From Pyxidicoccus trucidator (GTDB taxonomy: Bacteria > Myxococcota > Myxococcia > Myxococcales > Myxococcaceae): a DNA stretch of 64,000 bases. This document shows, in pieces, positions 1-8,782 of the stretch. The notes beneath the pieces are model-generated. The model saw nothing but the letters and a program-made list of their open reading frames with translations, made no database searches and was not told the DNA's origin. The DNA is taken from positions 22,851-86,850 of the forward strand of contig NZ_JAAIXZ010000007.1 in NCBI RefSeq assembly GCF_010894435.1, read 5' to 3'. The translations under genes and the position numbers were made by a program. The number at the start of each line of letters is the position of its first letter. The stretch's first letter is position 1.

Positions 1-645
1 TCCGTGTTCGAGGCCGGCGACCGCTACGGCTCGCCCTTCTGGGTCAGCCGCTCCTGGACGAGGGTGGCGTTCCCGGCGGACGCCTCCGACCGCTGGAGAA
101 AGCCGTGGGCATCGTGCTCTGCGTTCATGGACATCGAGCCCATCCCCATCGTGGCGGCGCGCGGATGGAGTACCATCTTTGTCGGCCGGACACTTTGCTC
201 GGAGGCATCCACATCGTGGCATCAAGCTTCTCGCCCTGGCCCTTCAGCAGCCCCTCGCGCAGCCGCGTGGCGCAGCCCACCTCCCCGATGTGCTCACCGT
301 TCAGGCGCGCCTGCACGTCCTTGCCTCCCACCTGGCCCTCGACGCCGTAGCTCCCGTCCTCCTGCCGGCGCAGGCGCACGTTCGCTTCGACTGTTTTGTT
401 GACCCGCTTCGCGTAGCTCTTCTTCACGAGCACACCGGCGCTGTCCGCCTGCCCCGTGATGTTGGTGTCCTGGAACTGGCGCTGGGCTGGAGCCCCGGGC
501 GCACCATCGTGGTGCTGACTTCGAGGATGCTCCCACCTATCTTGGAGCCAAAGCGCGCGGTGTACTGGAACCCGAAGGCTAGGTTGCCCACCCGCAACAC
601 CTGCCCACCGCTGTAGTAGGGCGGCACCGGTTGCTCCGGTGCCGC
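1..645 (-). pseudogene. Decayed 3' half copy of the lipoprotein gene at 2298-3560
   Basis: This stretch is nearly the same at DNA level as about 2275-2930, which encodes the C-terminal half of the intact lipoprotein downstream. The reading frame is broken. The part equivalent to PYYSDVHVLRVG lies in one frame (424-627). The NITGQADSAGVLV part lies in a second frame after an indel near 490-500, and the terminal SMSMNAEHDAHGF part in a third (24-212) after another indel near 185-205. The last codon is the same TAG, at 24-26. The first half of the gene, including the signal peptide and lipobox, is missing, and similarity fades near 640. I see no start codon or ribosome binding site, so it is a truncated, frameshifted duplicate. 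Confidence 0.85.
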
Positions 646-884
646 GGAGATGCGGCCGCGGCCCGCCTGGGTGGGCGGAGCAGTTTTGGGACAGGGAGAA
701 GTGGGACTGGCTTCGCATGCCCATACCCGGCTCAGCGCCCAGAGTGGGTGAGGCCCCCGTCAGCGGAGAGCAGAACTGTGGCTGAGCGTTTCGTGCAAGG
801 GATGGGTGGGCCGGCCCACAACGACAGCCCATGTACGCGAAGGTAGATTGGATCTCAATTTCCCGCGCGTGTTTAATCGCGGTC

Positions 885-2099
885 ATGGCCCTGACCCGGT
901 TGCTCTACCTTTCCACGTCAATCGCGCTGTTGGCGGTGACGCGCGCCGATGCATACGAAGTCGTGCCACACGCCGCTGCCCAAGGGCTCGGCTTCGAGCC
1001 TGTCCATGAAGCGATGACCCTGGCGAGCCTTGCCTGTGCGAACCAGGCACTGGCCGGTGCATTCACGACGGGGCGGTCGACTCTGGACTGCTCGGGGTTC
1101 TCGAAGAACTTGGGAGAGTTGGGAAATGCGTACCTCGCGTATAGAGGCAAGAAGACGCGCGACCTGCGCTCGCCCAGCGGAAGCAGCTACGACCTGGATG
1201 AAGTCAGAGAAATCATCGATGGCGTGCTCTGGCCGGATGACCCCACCCGGCTGCACAGCAGCCCCACGCGCGAAGGCCGCGCCCTGGTGAACCACTTCCA
1301 CGTCTGTACGAAGCTACAGAACGAATATCTGTCCTGTGCCAACAGGTATTGCATGTCTCATTTCGGGAATCTGCAGTTCCTCCACGCCATGATCCCCGCC
1401 GCTCCGTGGTGCGAGAAAGATAAAGGTCGCTCCGATAGCCCCACTTGTGAGCTCGCGCAAAAGCCCGTGAAAGAGGGCATGGAGCAATGGGTGAAATGGC
1501 TCGTCCCATTGGCCAAAGGCGAGACACACGCCACAGACCCTCTCTTTCCCGGTGAGGACGGGTTCACTCAGCGGGTCTTTGACCAGCGTTACTGCAACCG
1601 CGAAAGCGGCTTCTGGTTGTGGAAGACGCTGCCCATGTACCCGAACTCGATGAAGATAGAGGAGTTGCTCTACACGAGCTGCGACGAGGTGGGCGCCGGC
1701 AAGTGTAGAGTGGTCCTTCCGGTCGCCGACAAGGAGCGCAGGACGCAGCGGCTCGCGATGGGTGCACTCTTGCACCTGATCCAGGACTCCTATGCGCAGG
1801 GGCACACGCGCCGTCGCCCCATCGACAAGCGACTCGCCGGCTCGGCCTTCGTCGCCTGCTCACCTGTCGAGGATTTCCACGACTACCGGGTGCAGGTTCA
1901 GGACAAGAAGGCGCTCGATGCGCACAAGAGCGCGGATAAGTACCCGGCATGGGATTCGAGTTGCAGCGCAGCGGACCGGCAGGTGGATGACCCGGTCACT
2001 GCCGGCGCAAACTTGATCGTCATGCTGCGGAACCCGAACCAGACGGGCCAGCATGTCTGGGATTACCTGCGCCTGCGCGTCCTCGGGCCGAAAGAGTAG
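885..2099 (+). CDS. Secreted zinc-dependent phospholipase C/P1-nuclease-like protein
   Basis: A 404-residue exported protein. From the ATG at 885 the N-terminus is a standard signal peptide (MALTRLLYLSTS, hydrophobic core, then a TRADA-like cleavage site). An upstream in-frame ATG at 831 would add 18 residues; neither start has a strong ribosome binding site. Near residue 297 the motif HLIQDSYAQGH puts His, Asp and His at +0, +4 and +10. This is the spacing of zinc ligands H118, D122 and H128 in bacterial zinc phospholipase C, and a later HKSAD could give the remaining H-x3-D/E pair. An early His (VHEAM, residue 41) could be another ligand. Family membership is inferred from these motifs only; substrate is unknown. 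The gene lies between the broken and intact lipoprotein copies. Confidence 0.6.
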   Translation: MALTRLLYLSTSIALLAVTRADAYEVVPHAAAQGLGFEPVHEAMTLASLACANQALAGAFTTGRSTLDCSGFSKNLGELGNAYLAYRGKKTRDLRSPSGSSYDLDEVREIIDGVLWPDDPTRLHSSPTREGRALVNHFHVCTKLQNEYLSCANRYCMSHFGNLQFLHAMIPAAPWCEKDKGRSDSPTCELAQKPVKEGMEQWVKWLVPLAKGETHATDPLFPGEDGFTQRVFDQRYCNRESGFWLWKTLPMYPNSMKIEELLYTSCDEVGAGKCRVVLPVADKERRTQRLAMGALLHLIQDSYAQGHTRRRPIDKRLAGSAFVACSPVEDFHDYRVQVQDKKALDAHKSADKYPAWDSSCSAADRQVDDPVTAGANLIVMLRNPNQTGQHVWDYLRLRVLGPKE

Positions 2100-2110
2100 C
2101 CCACCGTCTC

Positions 2111-2235
2111 GTGGGGCGGCTGCCCTCCTCGTTTTCTTCTGCACCAGCCCACCACCCTTCACGCTGGCGCAGGAGGACCCGGCGAAGGGCAACGTCGTCT
2201 GCTCGCCGCCGGAGGAGGGCGTGGTGGTCGTCTAG
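2111..2235 (+). other. Possible remnant of an exported-protein N-terminus
   Basis: Directly after the phospholipase-like gene the + strand reads, in one frame, a short hydrophobic run (AALLVFFCT), then PPPFTLAQEDPAKGNVVC and a stop at 2233-2235. It resembles a signal peptide plus a few mature residues cut off by a stop. No ribosome binding site or independent start is visible. It may be debris from the duplication that produced the broken copy at 1-645. Confidence 0.25.
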
Positions 2236-2297
2236 GGCCGAAGGTCGGGTCGAACACGTAGAGGCGGCCCCCTCTCCGTGTTCGAGGCCGGCGACCG

Positions 2298-3560
2298 CTA
2301 CGGCTCGCCCTTCTGGGTCAGCCGCTCCTGGACGAGGGTGGCGTTCCCGGCGGACGCCTCCGACCGCTGGAGAAAGCCGTGGGCATCGTGCTCTGCGTTC
2401 ATGGACATCGAGCCCACCTGCACCGTGGCGGCGCGCGCTCCCGCGCCAGCACGCGGGCGGACCACCACCTTTGTCGGCGCGGACGGGTTGGCCGGGGGCA
2501 CCCACAGCATGGCCTCAAGCGAATCGCCCTGGCCCTTCAGCAGCCCCTCGCGCAGCCGTGCGGCGAGTCCCACCTCTCCGATGAGCTCACCGCTCAGGCT
2601 CGCCTTCACGTCCTTGCCGCCCACCTGGCCCTCGACGCCGTAGCTCCCGTCCTCCTGCCGGCGCAGGCGCACGTTCGCTTCGACTGTCTGGTTGACCCGC
2701 TTCGCGTAGCTCTTGCTCACGAGCACACCGGCGGTGTCCGCCTGCTCCGTGATGTTGGTGTCCAGGAACTGGAGCCGCCCGGGCGCCCCGGGGCTCACCA
2801 TCGTGCTGCTGACCTCGAGGATGCTCCCGCCCGTCTTGGCGCCGAAGTGCGCGGTGTACTGGAACCCGAAGGGCTGGCTGCCTACCCGCAACACGTGCAC
2901 GTCGCTGTAGTAGGGCGCTACCGGCTGCTCCGGTGCCGTGGAGGTGAGGCCCATGGCGACGGACTCGGTGACGTCGAGGAAGGTCCGCGTGTAGCCCAGC
3001 TCGTCGTGGAAGCAGGCCTTGGGCAGGACGGGGTCGGCGTGCACCATCACCTTGATTTCGCCCACCTTCGTGGCGTCGCCGGTGCCTCGCGTGAACTCTC
3101 CCACGAGGTACAGCGCGGGGCTGCCCGCGATGGACTTCACGTCCGTGGTGCGCACCTGCTGCAGGGTGACGTCCTCCAGGAGCGACTCGAAGAGGCTCCT
3201 CGCCGCGGCACCCGCGTCGATGGGCTGTGGGTAGAAGAGACAGGTGATGGGCACGGAGGTGCCAATAGGCAGGGTGAGGAGGGTGCTGCCATTGGGGTGC
3301 TTCATCAGCTCCGGCGCGCCGGCCGCCGACGCCGTGCCCCGGAAGAGGACTCCCTCCGCCTCCACGGCCTTGCGCGGCAGCGGCTGCGCGACTTCCCGGG
3401 CGAGTGCCTCACGGATGGTGCGCGGCTCGCTCTTCGCGGCGGGCGCGGGGGCGGTTTCACTCGTGGGCGCGGTGGTGGGGCCGGTCCGGGTCTCGGGGGC
3501 GGTTGCCGCACAGCCCGTGAACAGGATGGCGGAGAGGAGGGTCAGTCTTGGCAGAGGCAT
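2298..3560 (-). CDS. Hypothetical lipoprotein (intact paralogue of the pseudogene at 1-645)
   Basis: A 420-residue lipoprotein of unknown function. The ATG at 3558-3560 begins a type II signal peptide (MPLPRLTLLSAILFTGC) with the lipid-modified Cys at residue 17, so a longer upstream frame is not used. A Pro/Thr/Ala-rich linker follows to about residue 50, then two mixed globular regions. The second half (from about residue 230) is the part duplicated at 1-645. I recognise no catalytic motif. The VWA-domain gene ends 101 bases upstream on the same strand, so this may be the last gene of that transcription unit. Outer-membrane or periplasmic location is inferred from the lipobox. Confidence 0.75.
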   Translation of the reverse strand: MPLPRLTLLSAILFTGCAATAPETRTGPTTAPTSETAPAPAAKSEPRTIREALAREVAQPLPRKAVEAEGVLFRGTASAAGAPELMKHPNGSTLLTLPIGTSVPITCLFYPQPIDAGAAARSLFESLLEDVTLQQVRTTDVKSIAGSPALYLVGEFTRGTGDATKVGEIKVMVHADPVLPKACFHDELGYTRTFLDVTESVAMGLTSTAPEQPVAPYYSDVHVLRVGSQPFGFQYTAHFGAKTGGSILEVSSTMVSPGAPGRLQFLDTNITEQADTAGVLVSKSYAKRVNQTVEANVRLRRQEDGSYGVEGQVGGKDVKASLSGELIGEVGLAARLREGLLKGQGDSLEAMLWVPPANPSAPTKVVVRPRAGAGARAATVQVGSMSMNAEHDAHGFLQRSEASAGNATLVQERLTQKGEP

Positions 3561-3661
3561 GCGGCACCTGTCGCGGAAAAGGCGTACGTCCTGACGACGT
3601 ATACGCCCCGGGGGCCCGAAGCTGGCTGTGCCCGGGTCCACGGCAGGTCCGCGGGGCCGCC

Positions 3662-4639
3662 TCAAGGGATGCGACGGTGGCCCGAGTTGTCGTCGTTCGT
3701 CGGGAGGTGCTCGTCCTCCAGGGGGGGCCGGGGGACGCCATCCCGTCCCAGCGTCGCCGCGAAGGGTGTGAGCGCGCGGATGACGGCGCCCAGCCGCTGC
3801 CGCGTCAGGCCCTGGCCCTTCAGGTGACGGGCGAGCGCGTCCAGGTCCGGGAAGGCGCCCTCGCAGAGCCCCACCAGCCCCGCCGCCACCTCCACGGTGT
3901 CGCTGGGGTCCTCCATGCAGATGACGCGGTCGCCGAGCAGCTCCCGCCAGTCGCGCTCGCAGAGGCGCCGCCGCGCGAGGTCCGGGATGAGGAAGAACGG
4001 CTCATAGGTGCGCTGCAGCTCATCCACCACCTGCTTCACCGGCAGGTCCTGGTCGAGCGTGTCACCGATGAACTGCGCCACCTGCAGGCGAGAGACGTAG
4101 CCGTAGGGCCGCTCGTCGCCCGTCATGAAGAAGTAGCCCCGGCGCTGGCGCTTGCGCCAGCAGTCCAGGTCCGTGTGGCGGGCGGCGAAGTACATGCCCA
4201 GCTCGTAGGACTCCGAGCCCACCGGTCCGCCGCCCCCTTCCAGGTAGCTCCACGTCAGCCACTGGTCCATCTGCCGCTCGGAGGACTCGAACTGGCCCAC
4301 CTGGAGCGGCGCGTGGTCGCTGTCGGCATCACCCACGGCCATGAAGAGCACCTGCGGGTCGGGGATGCCCGCGTCCAGCAGCGCCTTCATGAAGGCCGGC
4401 AGCCGCTGGCGCGCCAGCATGTCGGGGATGTCCCCCATGGAGCCGGTGACATCCAGCGAGAAGATGATGCCCAGAGACTGGGGATGCGCCTCGCTGTCGC
4501 GGCTCTCGCGCCACTTCACGCCTTGCGGCTCCATCAGCGGATGGCAGCGGCGCTGACGGAAGACCTCCTGGCGCGGCAGCTCCGCCCGCGCCCGCGTCAT
4601 CGTCTCGTGGGCTTCGTAGCTGTAGCTCCCGTGTCCCAT
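3662..4639 (-). CDS. VWA-domain (von Willebrand factor A) protein
   Basis: A 325-residue cytoplasmic protein with no signal peptide. The VWA metal-site motif is visible at residues 63-67 (D-V-T-G-S, a DxTxS form of the MIDAS loop) in the context IIFSLDVTGSMGD. The rest fits one VWA fold with an acidic, Trp-rich C-terminal part. The start at 4639 overlaps the stop of the upstream pseudokinase gene as TGATG, so translation is coupled. VWA proteins usually work as ligand- or complex-binding partners; paired with a kinase-like protein it is probably part of a two-protein signalling or assembly module. Partner and trigger are unknown. Confidence 0.8.
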   Translation of the reverse strand: MGHGSYSYEAHETMTRARAELPRQEVFRQRRCHPLMEPQGVKWRESRDSEAHPQSLGIIFSLDVTGSMGDIPDMLARQRLPAFMKALLDAGIPDPQVLFMAVGDADSDHAPLQVGQFESSERQMDQWLTWSYLEGGGGPVGSESYELGMYFAARHTDLDCWRKRQRRGYFFMTGDERPYGYVSRLQVAQFIGDTLDQDLPVKQVVDELQRTYEPFFLIPDLARRRLCERDWRELLGDRVICMEDPSDTVEVAAGLVGLCEGAFPDLDALARHLKGQGLTRQRLGAVIRALTPFAATLGRDGVPRPPLEDEHLPTNDDNSGHRRIP

Positions 4640-5661
4640 CAGCGCCACCCCGGCATGGTGAAGTGAATGAACTTCGGCTCTCCAAAGGACTCGCGCGCCG
4701 CGAGGCTCACCCGCTCCTTGAGCTGCCACGCGTCGTAGGCCACCTCGCGGTGGTCCACGTCACACTGCTGCCTCAGCAGGTCGGCCAGCGCGGGCGGCAC
4801 GCCTCCGGGCACGGCGCCGGACGCGGGGTCTCCTCCCAGCACCCAGGCGATGGAGCGCGCGGCCATCACCAGGTCCGTGGTGGGGTTGGGCGCGTCGCCG
4901 TTCCAGAGGGCCTCGGGGTAGAAGTCCCGGTGCCGCGCGCTGGTGCAGGGCAGGGGCTGGCGCGAGGCGAAGCGCATGGCGCTGGACCAGCCCACCAGCA
5001 TGAGTCCGTGGTCTCTCGGGTGCACCAGCAGGTGCGGTGGCAGCACGGCGCCATGCACGTAGCCGCTGCGGTGCACGAAGCCCAGCACCTCCAGCAGGCG
5101 CTTCCACATCCACACCGCCGCGCGCGGGTCTACTCCGCTGGAGTAGACGTCGCGCACGTCGGTGAGCGAGTGCTGGAAGCCACTGCTCCAGCGGTACACC
5201 GCCGCCGCGCGGGGCGTGCCCTCCGGGTCCTTCACGGGCCCCCGGGCCACGGGCTGCGGCAGGAGTCGCGTGAAGTGCTCGGCACCCTGCGCGTCGCCGC
5301 GGTGCAGCTCTTCGAGCAGCTCGTACTCGCGCGCGACGAGGTCCGCGTCCGACAGGGCCCGGACGACCTTGAGCACCACCATTTCAGTGATACGCGCGTC
5401 GCGCCGTGCGAGGAACACGTCGCTGCTGTCGCCCCGGCCCAGCCGCCCGAGCAGCACGTAGCGCGTGCCCGCGACGGTGACGCGGGGACGGTCCGGCGCG
5501 AAGGGCGGGTCGTCCGCGGGGCGCGCGGGCCTGGGCCACACCGCGGAGCCCGACGCCGACACCATGGCGCCGCAGTACTCGCAGTCGAGGATGCCATTGG
5601 GCGCGGACGGTGGCGGGAGCTTCGCCCCGCAGCCAGGACACTTCAGGAGCTGTAATTCCAT
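4639..5661 (-). CDS. Zinc-ribbon pseudokinase
   Basis: A 340-residue protein. Residues 8-30 hold a zinc ribbon (CPGC at 8-11, CEYC at 27-30). A protein-kinase-like fold starts near residue 66: glycine loop LGRLGRGDSSDVFLA (71-85), the lysine strand VVLKVV with K98, and helix-C glutamates near 112-115. The catalytic loop reads VHGAVLPPHLLV, so the HRD aspartate is replaced by Ala205, and DFG is replaced by VGW (223-225). ATP may still bind, but phosphotransfer looks lost. The ATG at 5661 follows a GGGTGGG sequence and the stop is coupled to the VWA gene. Scaffold or nucleotide-sensor roles are plausible; this is inference. Confidence 0.8.
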   Translation of the reverse strand: MELQLLKCPGCGAKLPPPSAPNGILDCEYCGAMVSASGSAVWPRPARPADDPPFAPDRPRVTVAGTRYVLLGRLGRGDSSDVFLARRDARITEMVVLKVVRALSDADLVAREYELLEELHRGDAQGAEHFTRLLPQPVARGPVKDPEGTPRAAAVYRWSSGFQHSLTDVRDVYSSGVDPRAAVWMWKRLLEVLGFVHRSGYVHGAVLPPHLLVHPRDHGLMLVGWSSAMRFASRQPLPCTSARHRDFYPEALWNGDAPNPTTDLVMAARSIAWVLGGDPASGAVPGGVPPALADLLRQQCDVDHREVAYDAWQLKERVSLAARESFGEPKFIHFTMPGWR

Positions 5662-5714
5662 CCCACCCTCATGGTCTCCCGGGCGAGCATAGCGTACGCC
5701 TTCCGGAATCCCCC

Positions 5715-6197
5715 ATGCCTCCAGCCGCCCCCGAGTCTCCGTCCCCGTCGCTGCCCGTGGTGCTCGACACCAACGTGGTGCTGGACCTCTTCGCCTTCGA
5801 GGGCGCGCACGTGCGGCCCCTCGCCAAGGCCCTGTACGCAGGGACGCTCACGGCCTGGGCAGACGCGGACACGCTGGCGGAGCTGGGGTACGTGCTCGCC
5901 TCTCGCAACTTCCGGCCGGGCTGGGACGCGGCGGCGCGACAGACCGCGCAGGAGCGCTATCGCGCCCTCGTGCGCGTGGTGCCGGCGGGGGAGGGGTTGC
6001 CCACGCCGGAGCTGCCCCGCTGCCGGGACAGGGACGACCAGATGTTCCTCCGCCTGGCCGCCCGGGCCGGCGCCGCGTGGCTGGTGAGCAAGGACAAGCG
6101 GGTGCTGTCCATGGCGGACCGCGCCGGACTGCCCTTCATCATCCTCACCGTCCGGCAGGCGGTGGAGCGGATTCAGGCGTTGGTGGCGGGCCGGTAG
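5715..6197 (+). CDS. PIN-domain protein (COG1569/TIGR00305-like putative toxin family)
   Basis: A 160-residue protein with a PIN-type ribonuclease fold. LDTNVVLDLF near the N-terminus carries the first conserved Asp, and the C-terminal DRDDQMFLRLA...WLVSKDKRVL segment gives the acidic residues and beta strand typical of PIN proteins often annotated as toxin components. The ATG at 5715 is used because the coding signal begins there, just downstream of the divergent pseudokinase start. No antitoxin gene is adjacent, so it may be an orphan or a housekeeping PIN nuclease. Its last 25 bases overlap the 3' end of the convergent gene at 6173. Confidence 0.75.
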   Translation: MPPAAPESPSPSLPVVLDTNVVLDLFAFEGAHVRPLAKALYAGTLTAWADADTLAELGYVLASRNFRPGWDAAARQTAQERYRALVRVVPAGEGLPTPELPRCRDRDDQMFLRLAARAGAAWLVSKDKRVLSMADRAGLPFIILTVRQAVERIQALVAGR

Positions 6198-7714
6198 CGC
6201 ACCACGCGCACCGAGTTGTGTCCGACGAGGAAGGAGGTGATGGAGGCCACGCGCGCCTTGCCTCCCGACTCGCTCCACTCGAGCACGTGGATGCGCAGGG
6301 GCTCGCTGTACTGGCGTTCCTCTTCCATCTCTTCCAACTGGGTGTGGACGAGCACCGCGCCGGCCTTGTCGCCCGCGTAGCTGACGAGCGTCTGGCGGAA
6401 GGTGAGAAAGACCTCCCGGTTCCCCGAGTCCTCCGTCATCCCGCGGAGGAACGCGGTGGGACGCGCCAGGGGGCCCATGGCGAACTCTCCTCCTTCCAAC
6501 TGGTGCTTGAGCTTCTGGGTCTTCAGGCCGATGGTGCTCTCGTCGAAGCCCAGGCACCCCTCCTCACAGGTGAAGCCGTGGCCGTCCACCGGGGCAGGCG
6601 CCGTCTTCCGGTCCTCCTCGCACTGGCGCACGCAGGCGGCCAGGGCTCGGGCTTCCGTCTTCCGGGTCTTCTCGAGGTTGGCGCGCATCTGCGCCTGGTT
6701 GGCGTCGGCCTCGAAGAAGGAGGCCTCGGCCAGGTGCAGCAGTCCGGCGACGCGCACCACTCCGTCGTCATCCATGGCGGAGAGCGACGCCCTCGCCGCG
6801 GCCTTCTGGGGGCGGAGCTGGGCGGGCTTCACCCGCGTCCACTTCGCACGGGCCTCCGAGGCCTGGCCCTTGTGCTCCAGGTCCGCCCGGTCGAACAGGG
6901 CGGCCACCGCTCGCGCCTTGACGAGCGCCTCACGGTAGCTCGCGTTGTCGGGGACGTCCTGGAGGAAGCCGACGGCCCGGGTCACCTTGGGGTTGGCTTC
7001 CGGGTCCCAATCGCGCTCATGCGTCAGCAGCGTCTCCGCCTTGTAGCGCGGCGCCCACTCCAGCTTCGCCTGGGTGTCGTTGCGCGCGGCGGCCTGCTTC
7101 CGCTCGTAGGCGAAGGCACGCACCTGCTCGTAGGCGGCGGCTTCCGCCTCGGGCTTGTAGGGGTCCTCGCCCTCCACGTAGACGCGCAAATCACTGAGGC
7201 AGGTGTCGTCGTACGCGGTGCCCGGGAAGGTGGAGACGAGCGTGAGGCGGACGCCGTCCACCTTCGCGGGCACCGGCAGGCGCACCTCCTGCCAGCCCTG
7301 GACGTCCTTCAGTTCCGTCTCCAGCGCGGTGCCCGTCACCTGCGGGCCCGTCTCGCCCTGGACCAGCGGCTCCAGCTTCACCTTGCGCGGGCGCGCGTTG
7401 GCGCGGAAGAGCTTGTCGGACTTCTGGAAGCCGTTGCGCACGAAGACGCGGAAGGACTTCGCCCTGGTCAGCGCGGGGCCCCACCACTCCAGCGCCTCGC
7501 CCTCGCCGCGCCCCTTCGCGCCCTCCACCCACGCGGTGGCCGGGTCGTCGTCGGCCACGTACAGCGGCAGGTAGTTCTGCGCGTGCTTGTTCCAGCCGTT
7601 CTCCAGGAAGGAGGACGACGTCACCCTGCGCGGGTGCAGCCGTTTCGCTCCGCCCGCATCGGGTTCGAGCATCACCGGCGGCGCTGCGGCGAGGATGAGG
7701 GCGAGGAGAATCAT
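6173..7714 (-). CDS. Exported protein with NADase-type glycan-binding (discoidin-like) domain
   Basis: A 513-residue protein. The ATG at 7712-7714 starts a short signal peptide (MILLALILAAAPPV) and overlaps the upstream stop as TGATG. Residues of about 30-190 (ASSFLENGWNKHAQNYLPLYVADDDPATAWVEG, split across the fold) resemble the discoidin-like 'NADase-type glycan-binding' domain, in which an Asp-rich loop precedes a conserved TAWVEG. The rest is an alpha-helical region with four cysteines near the middle (CVRQCEED, CEEGC) and no enzyme motif I recognise. Coupling to a multiheme cytochrome gene suggests the two work together in the periplasm; the function is not clear. Confidence 0.65.
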   Translation of the reverse strand: MILLALILAAAPPVMLEPDAGGAKRLHPRRVTSSSFLENGWNKHAQNYLPLYVADDDPATAWVEGAKGRGEGEALEWWGPALTRAKSFRVFVRNGFQKSDKLFRANARPRKVKLEPLVQGETGPQVTGTALETELKDVQGWQEVRLPVPAKVDGVRLTLVSTFPGTAYDDTCLSDLRVYVEGEDPYKPEAEAAAYEQVRAFAYERKQAAARNDTQAKLEWAPRYKAETLLTHERDWDPEANPKVTRAVGFLQDVPDNASYREALVKARAVAALFDRADLEHKGQASEARAKWTRVKPAQLRPQKAAARASLSAMDDDGVVRVAGLLHLAEASFFEADANQAQMRANLEKTRKTEARALAACVRQCEEDRKTAPAPVDGHGFTCEEGCLGFDESTIGLKTQKLKHQLEGGEFAMGPLARPTAFLRGMTEDSGNREVFLTFRQTLVSYAGDKAGAVLVHTQLEEMEEERQYSEPLRIHVLEWSESGGKARVASITSFLVGHNSVRVVRYRPATNA

Positions 7715-8706
7715 GGCGTGTGCTCCTTCGACGGCGGGCGGGGTTGCAGCGGCGCGGCCCACAGCACCAGCCGCGACAGCCCCGCGGGATAGAGCCCCGA
7801 GTCCTCCTGCTCCCGGGACACGAGGTGATAGACGATGCGGGCGTAGCGGGCGCTCGCGGGCACGGGCACCCGGCGCGGCTTGCCGGGCAACAGGCGCGTG
7901 TCCTCCACCGCGCCCAGGTGCGGCAGCGGCTCGCCCGGCCAGGCGCGCATCTCCAGCCGGCGGCCGAAGGTGGCCACCGTGCGGGGGGACTCGAACAGGG
8001 GCTCGTTCGAGACTTCCACGCTGGCCCAGCGCATGACGTCACCCGTGGGCCAGGCGTGGCCCACGTCGCGCGTGGAGACGACGAGTGCGCCCCGCGCCTG
8101 CTCCACCACGAGCGAGGCCTTGAGCGACTCGGTGCGCCGCGTGCCCCCGAGGCCGTGGTCTCCGCGGGGCATGTGGCAGCTCACACAGTCACGGGTGTCT
8201 CCGGACTGCTCGCGCCAGCGCTTCCACTCGCCCACCGTGTCCTGCTGCCACTGGGTGGAGGACAGGCGCACCCGCTGGCCGCCTCCGTCCAGCACCGGGA
8301 AGCCGAACTGGTGGCAGCCCGCGCAGGGCATTCCGGGTGTGGCCCTGGCCTCACCGAGTGCCGCGTGGCAGCCCGCGCAGGTGACTCCGCGCTCCTCGGC
8401 GGGGCTGTCGGGCGGGAGGGGACCTCGCTCCAGGTTGCGCGCGAGCGGCGCGTGGCACTGGACGCACCAGGCGGGACGGTCCTCGGTGATGGCGACCTGG
8501 AAGACGTCGTCGGTGCGCGCGCTCGCGTGGCCGCTGTGGCGCCAGGACTCCACCTGGGCGGAGTGGCACTCCTCGCAGCGCTGGAGGTTCCAGTCGGGCA
8601 GCCCGTGCGGCGCGGGGCCCGGCTCCATCCTCGCGGTGCCCAGCGGGAAGCGCGGGTCGGGCGCGGTGGCCAGCAGCGAGCAGGTGAGGAGCAGGAGGGC
8701 GTGCAC
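7711..8706 (-). CDS. Periplasmic multiheme cytochrome c family protein (five CxxCH)
   Basis: A 331-residue protein with five heme-binding motifs: CEECH, CVQCH, CAGCH, CAGCH and CVSCH. The first and last resemble sites in octaheme/cytochrome c554-type proteins (WRHSGHA and CHMPRGDHG give distal His candidates). I chose the GTG at 8704-8706 because it begins a signal peptide (VHALLLLTCSLLATA), needed for export and heme attachment. An in-frame ATG at 8784 would place 26 hydrophilic residues in front and overlap the divergent start at 8783. A beta-rich region follows the hemes. Role: probably periplasmic electron transfer; the donor is unknown. Confidence 0.75.
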   Translation of the reverse strand: MHALLLLTCSLLATAPDPRFPLGTARMEPGPAPHGLPDWNLQRCEECHSAQVESWRHSGHASARTDDVFQVAITEDRPAWCVQCHAPLARNLERGPLPPDSPAEERGVTCAGCHAALGEARATPGMPCAGCHQFGFPVLDGGGQRVRLSSTQWQQDTVGEWKRWREQSGDTRDCVSCHMPRGDHGLGGTRRTESLKASLVVEQARGALVVSTRDVGHAWPTGDVMRWASVEVSNEPLFESPRTVATFGRRLEMRAWPGEPLPHLGAVEDTRLLPGKPRRVPVPASARYARIVYHLVSREQEDSGLYPAGLSRLVLWAAPLQPRPPSKEHTP

Positions 8707-8782
8707 TGTTGGCGACAGAGTGTAGGCGCACGGACGGTGAAAGGGCGACCCTACCCCCTCGGGGCGCGCTAGAAGGGCGCCC

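Noticed and set aside
5715..6197. Toxin-antitoxin locus at the PIN gene
   Set aside because: No antitoxin gene adjacent; the neighbours are a pseudokinase and a discoidin-like protein.
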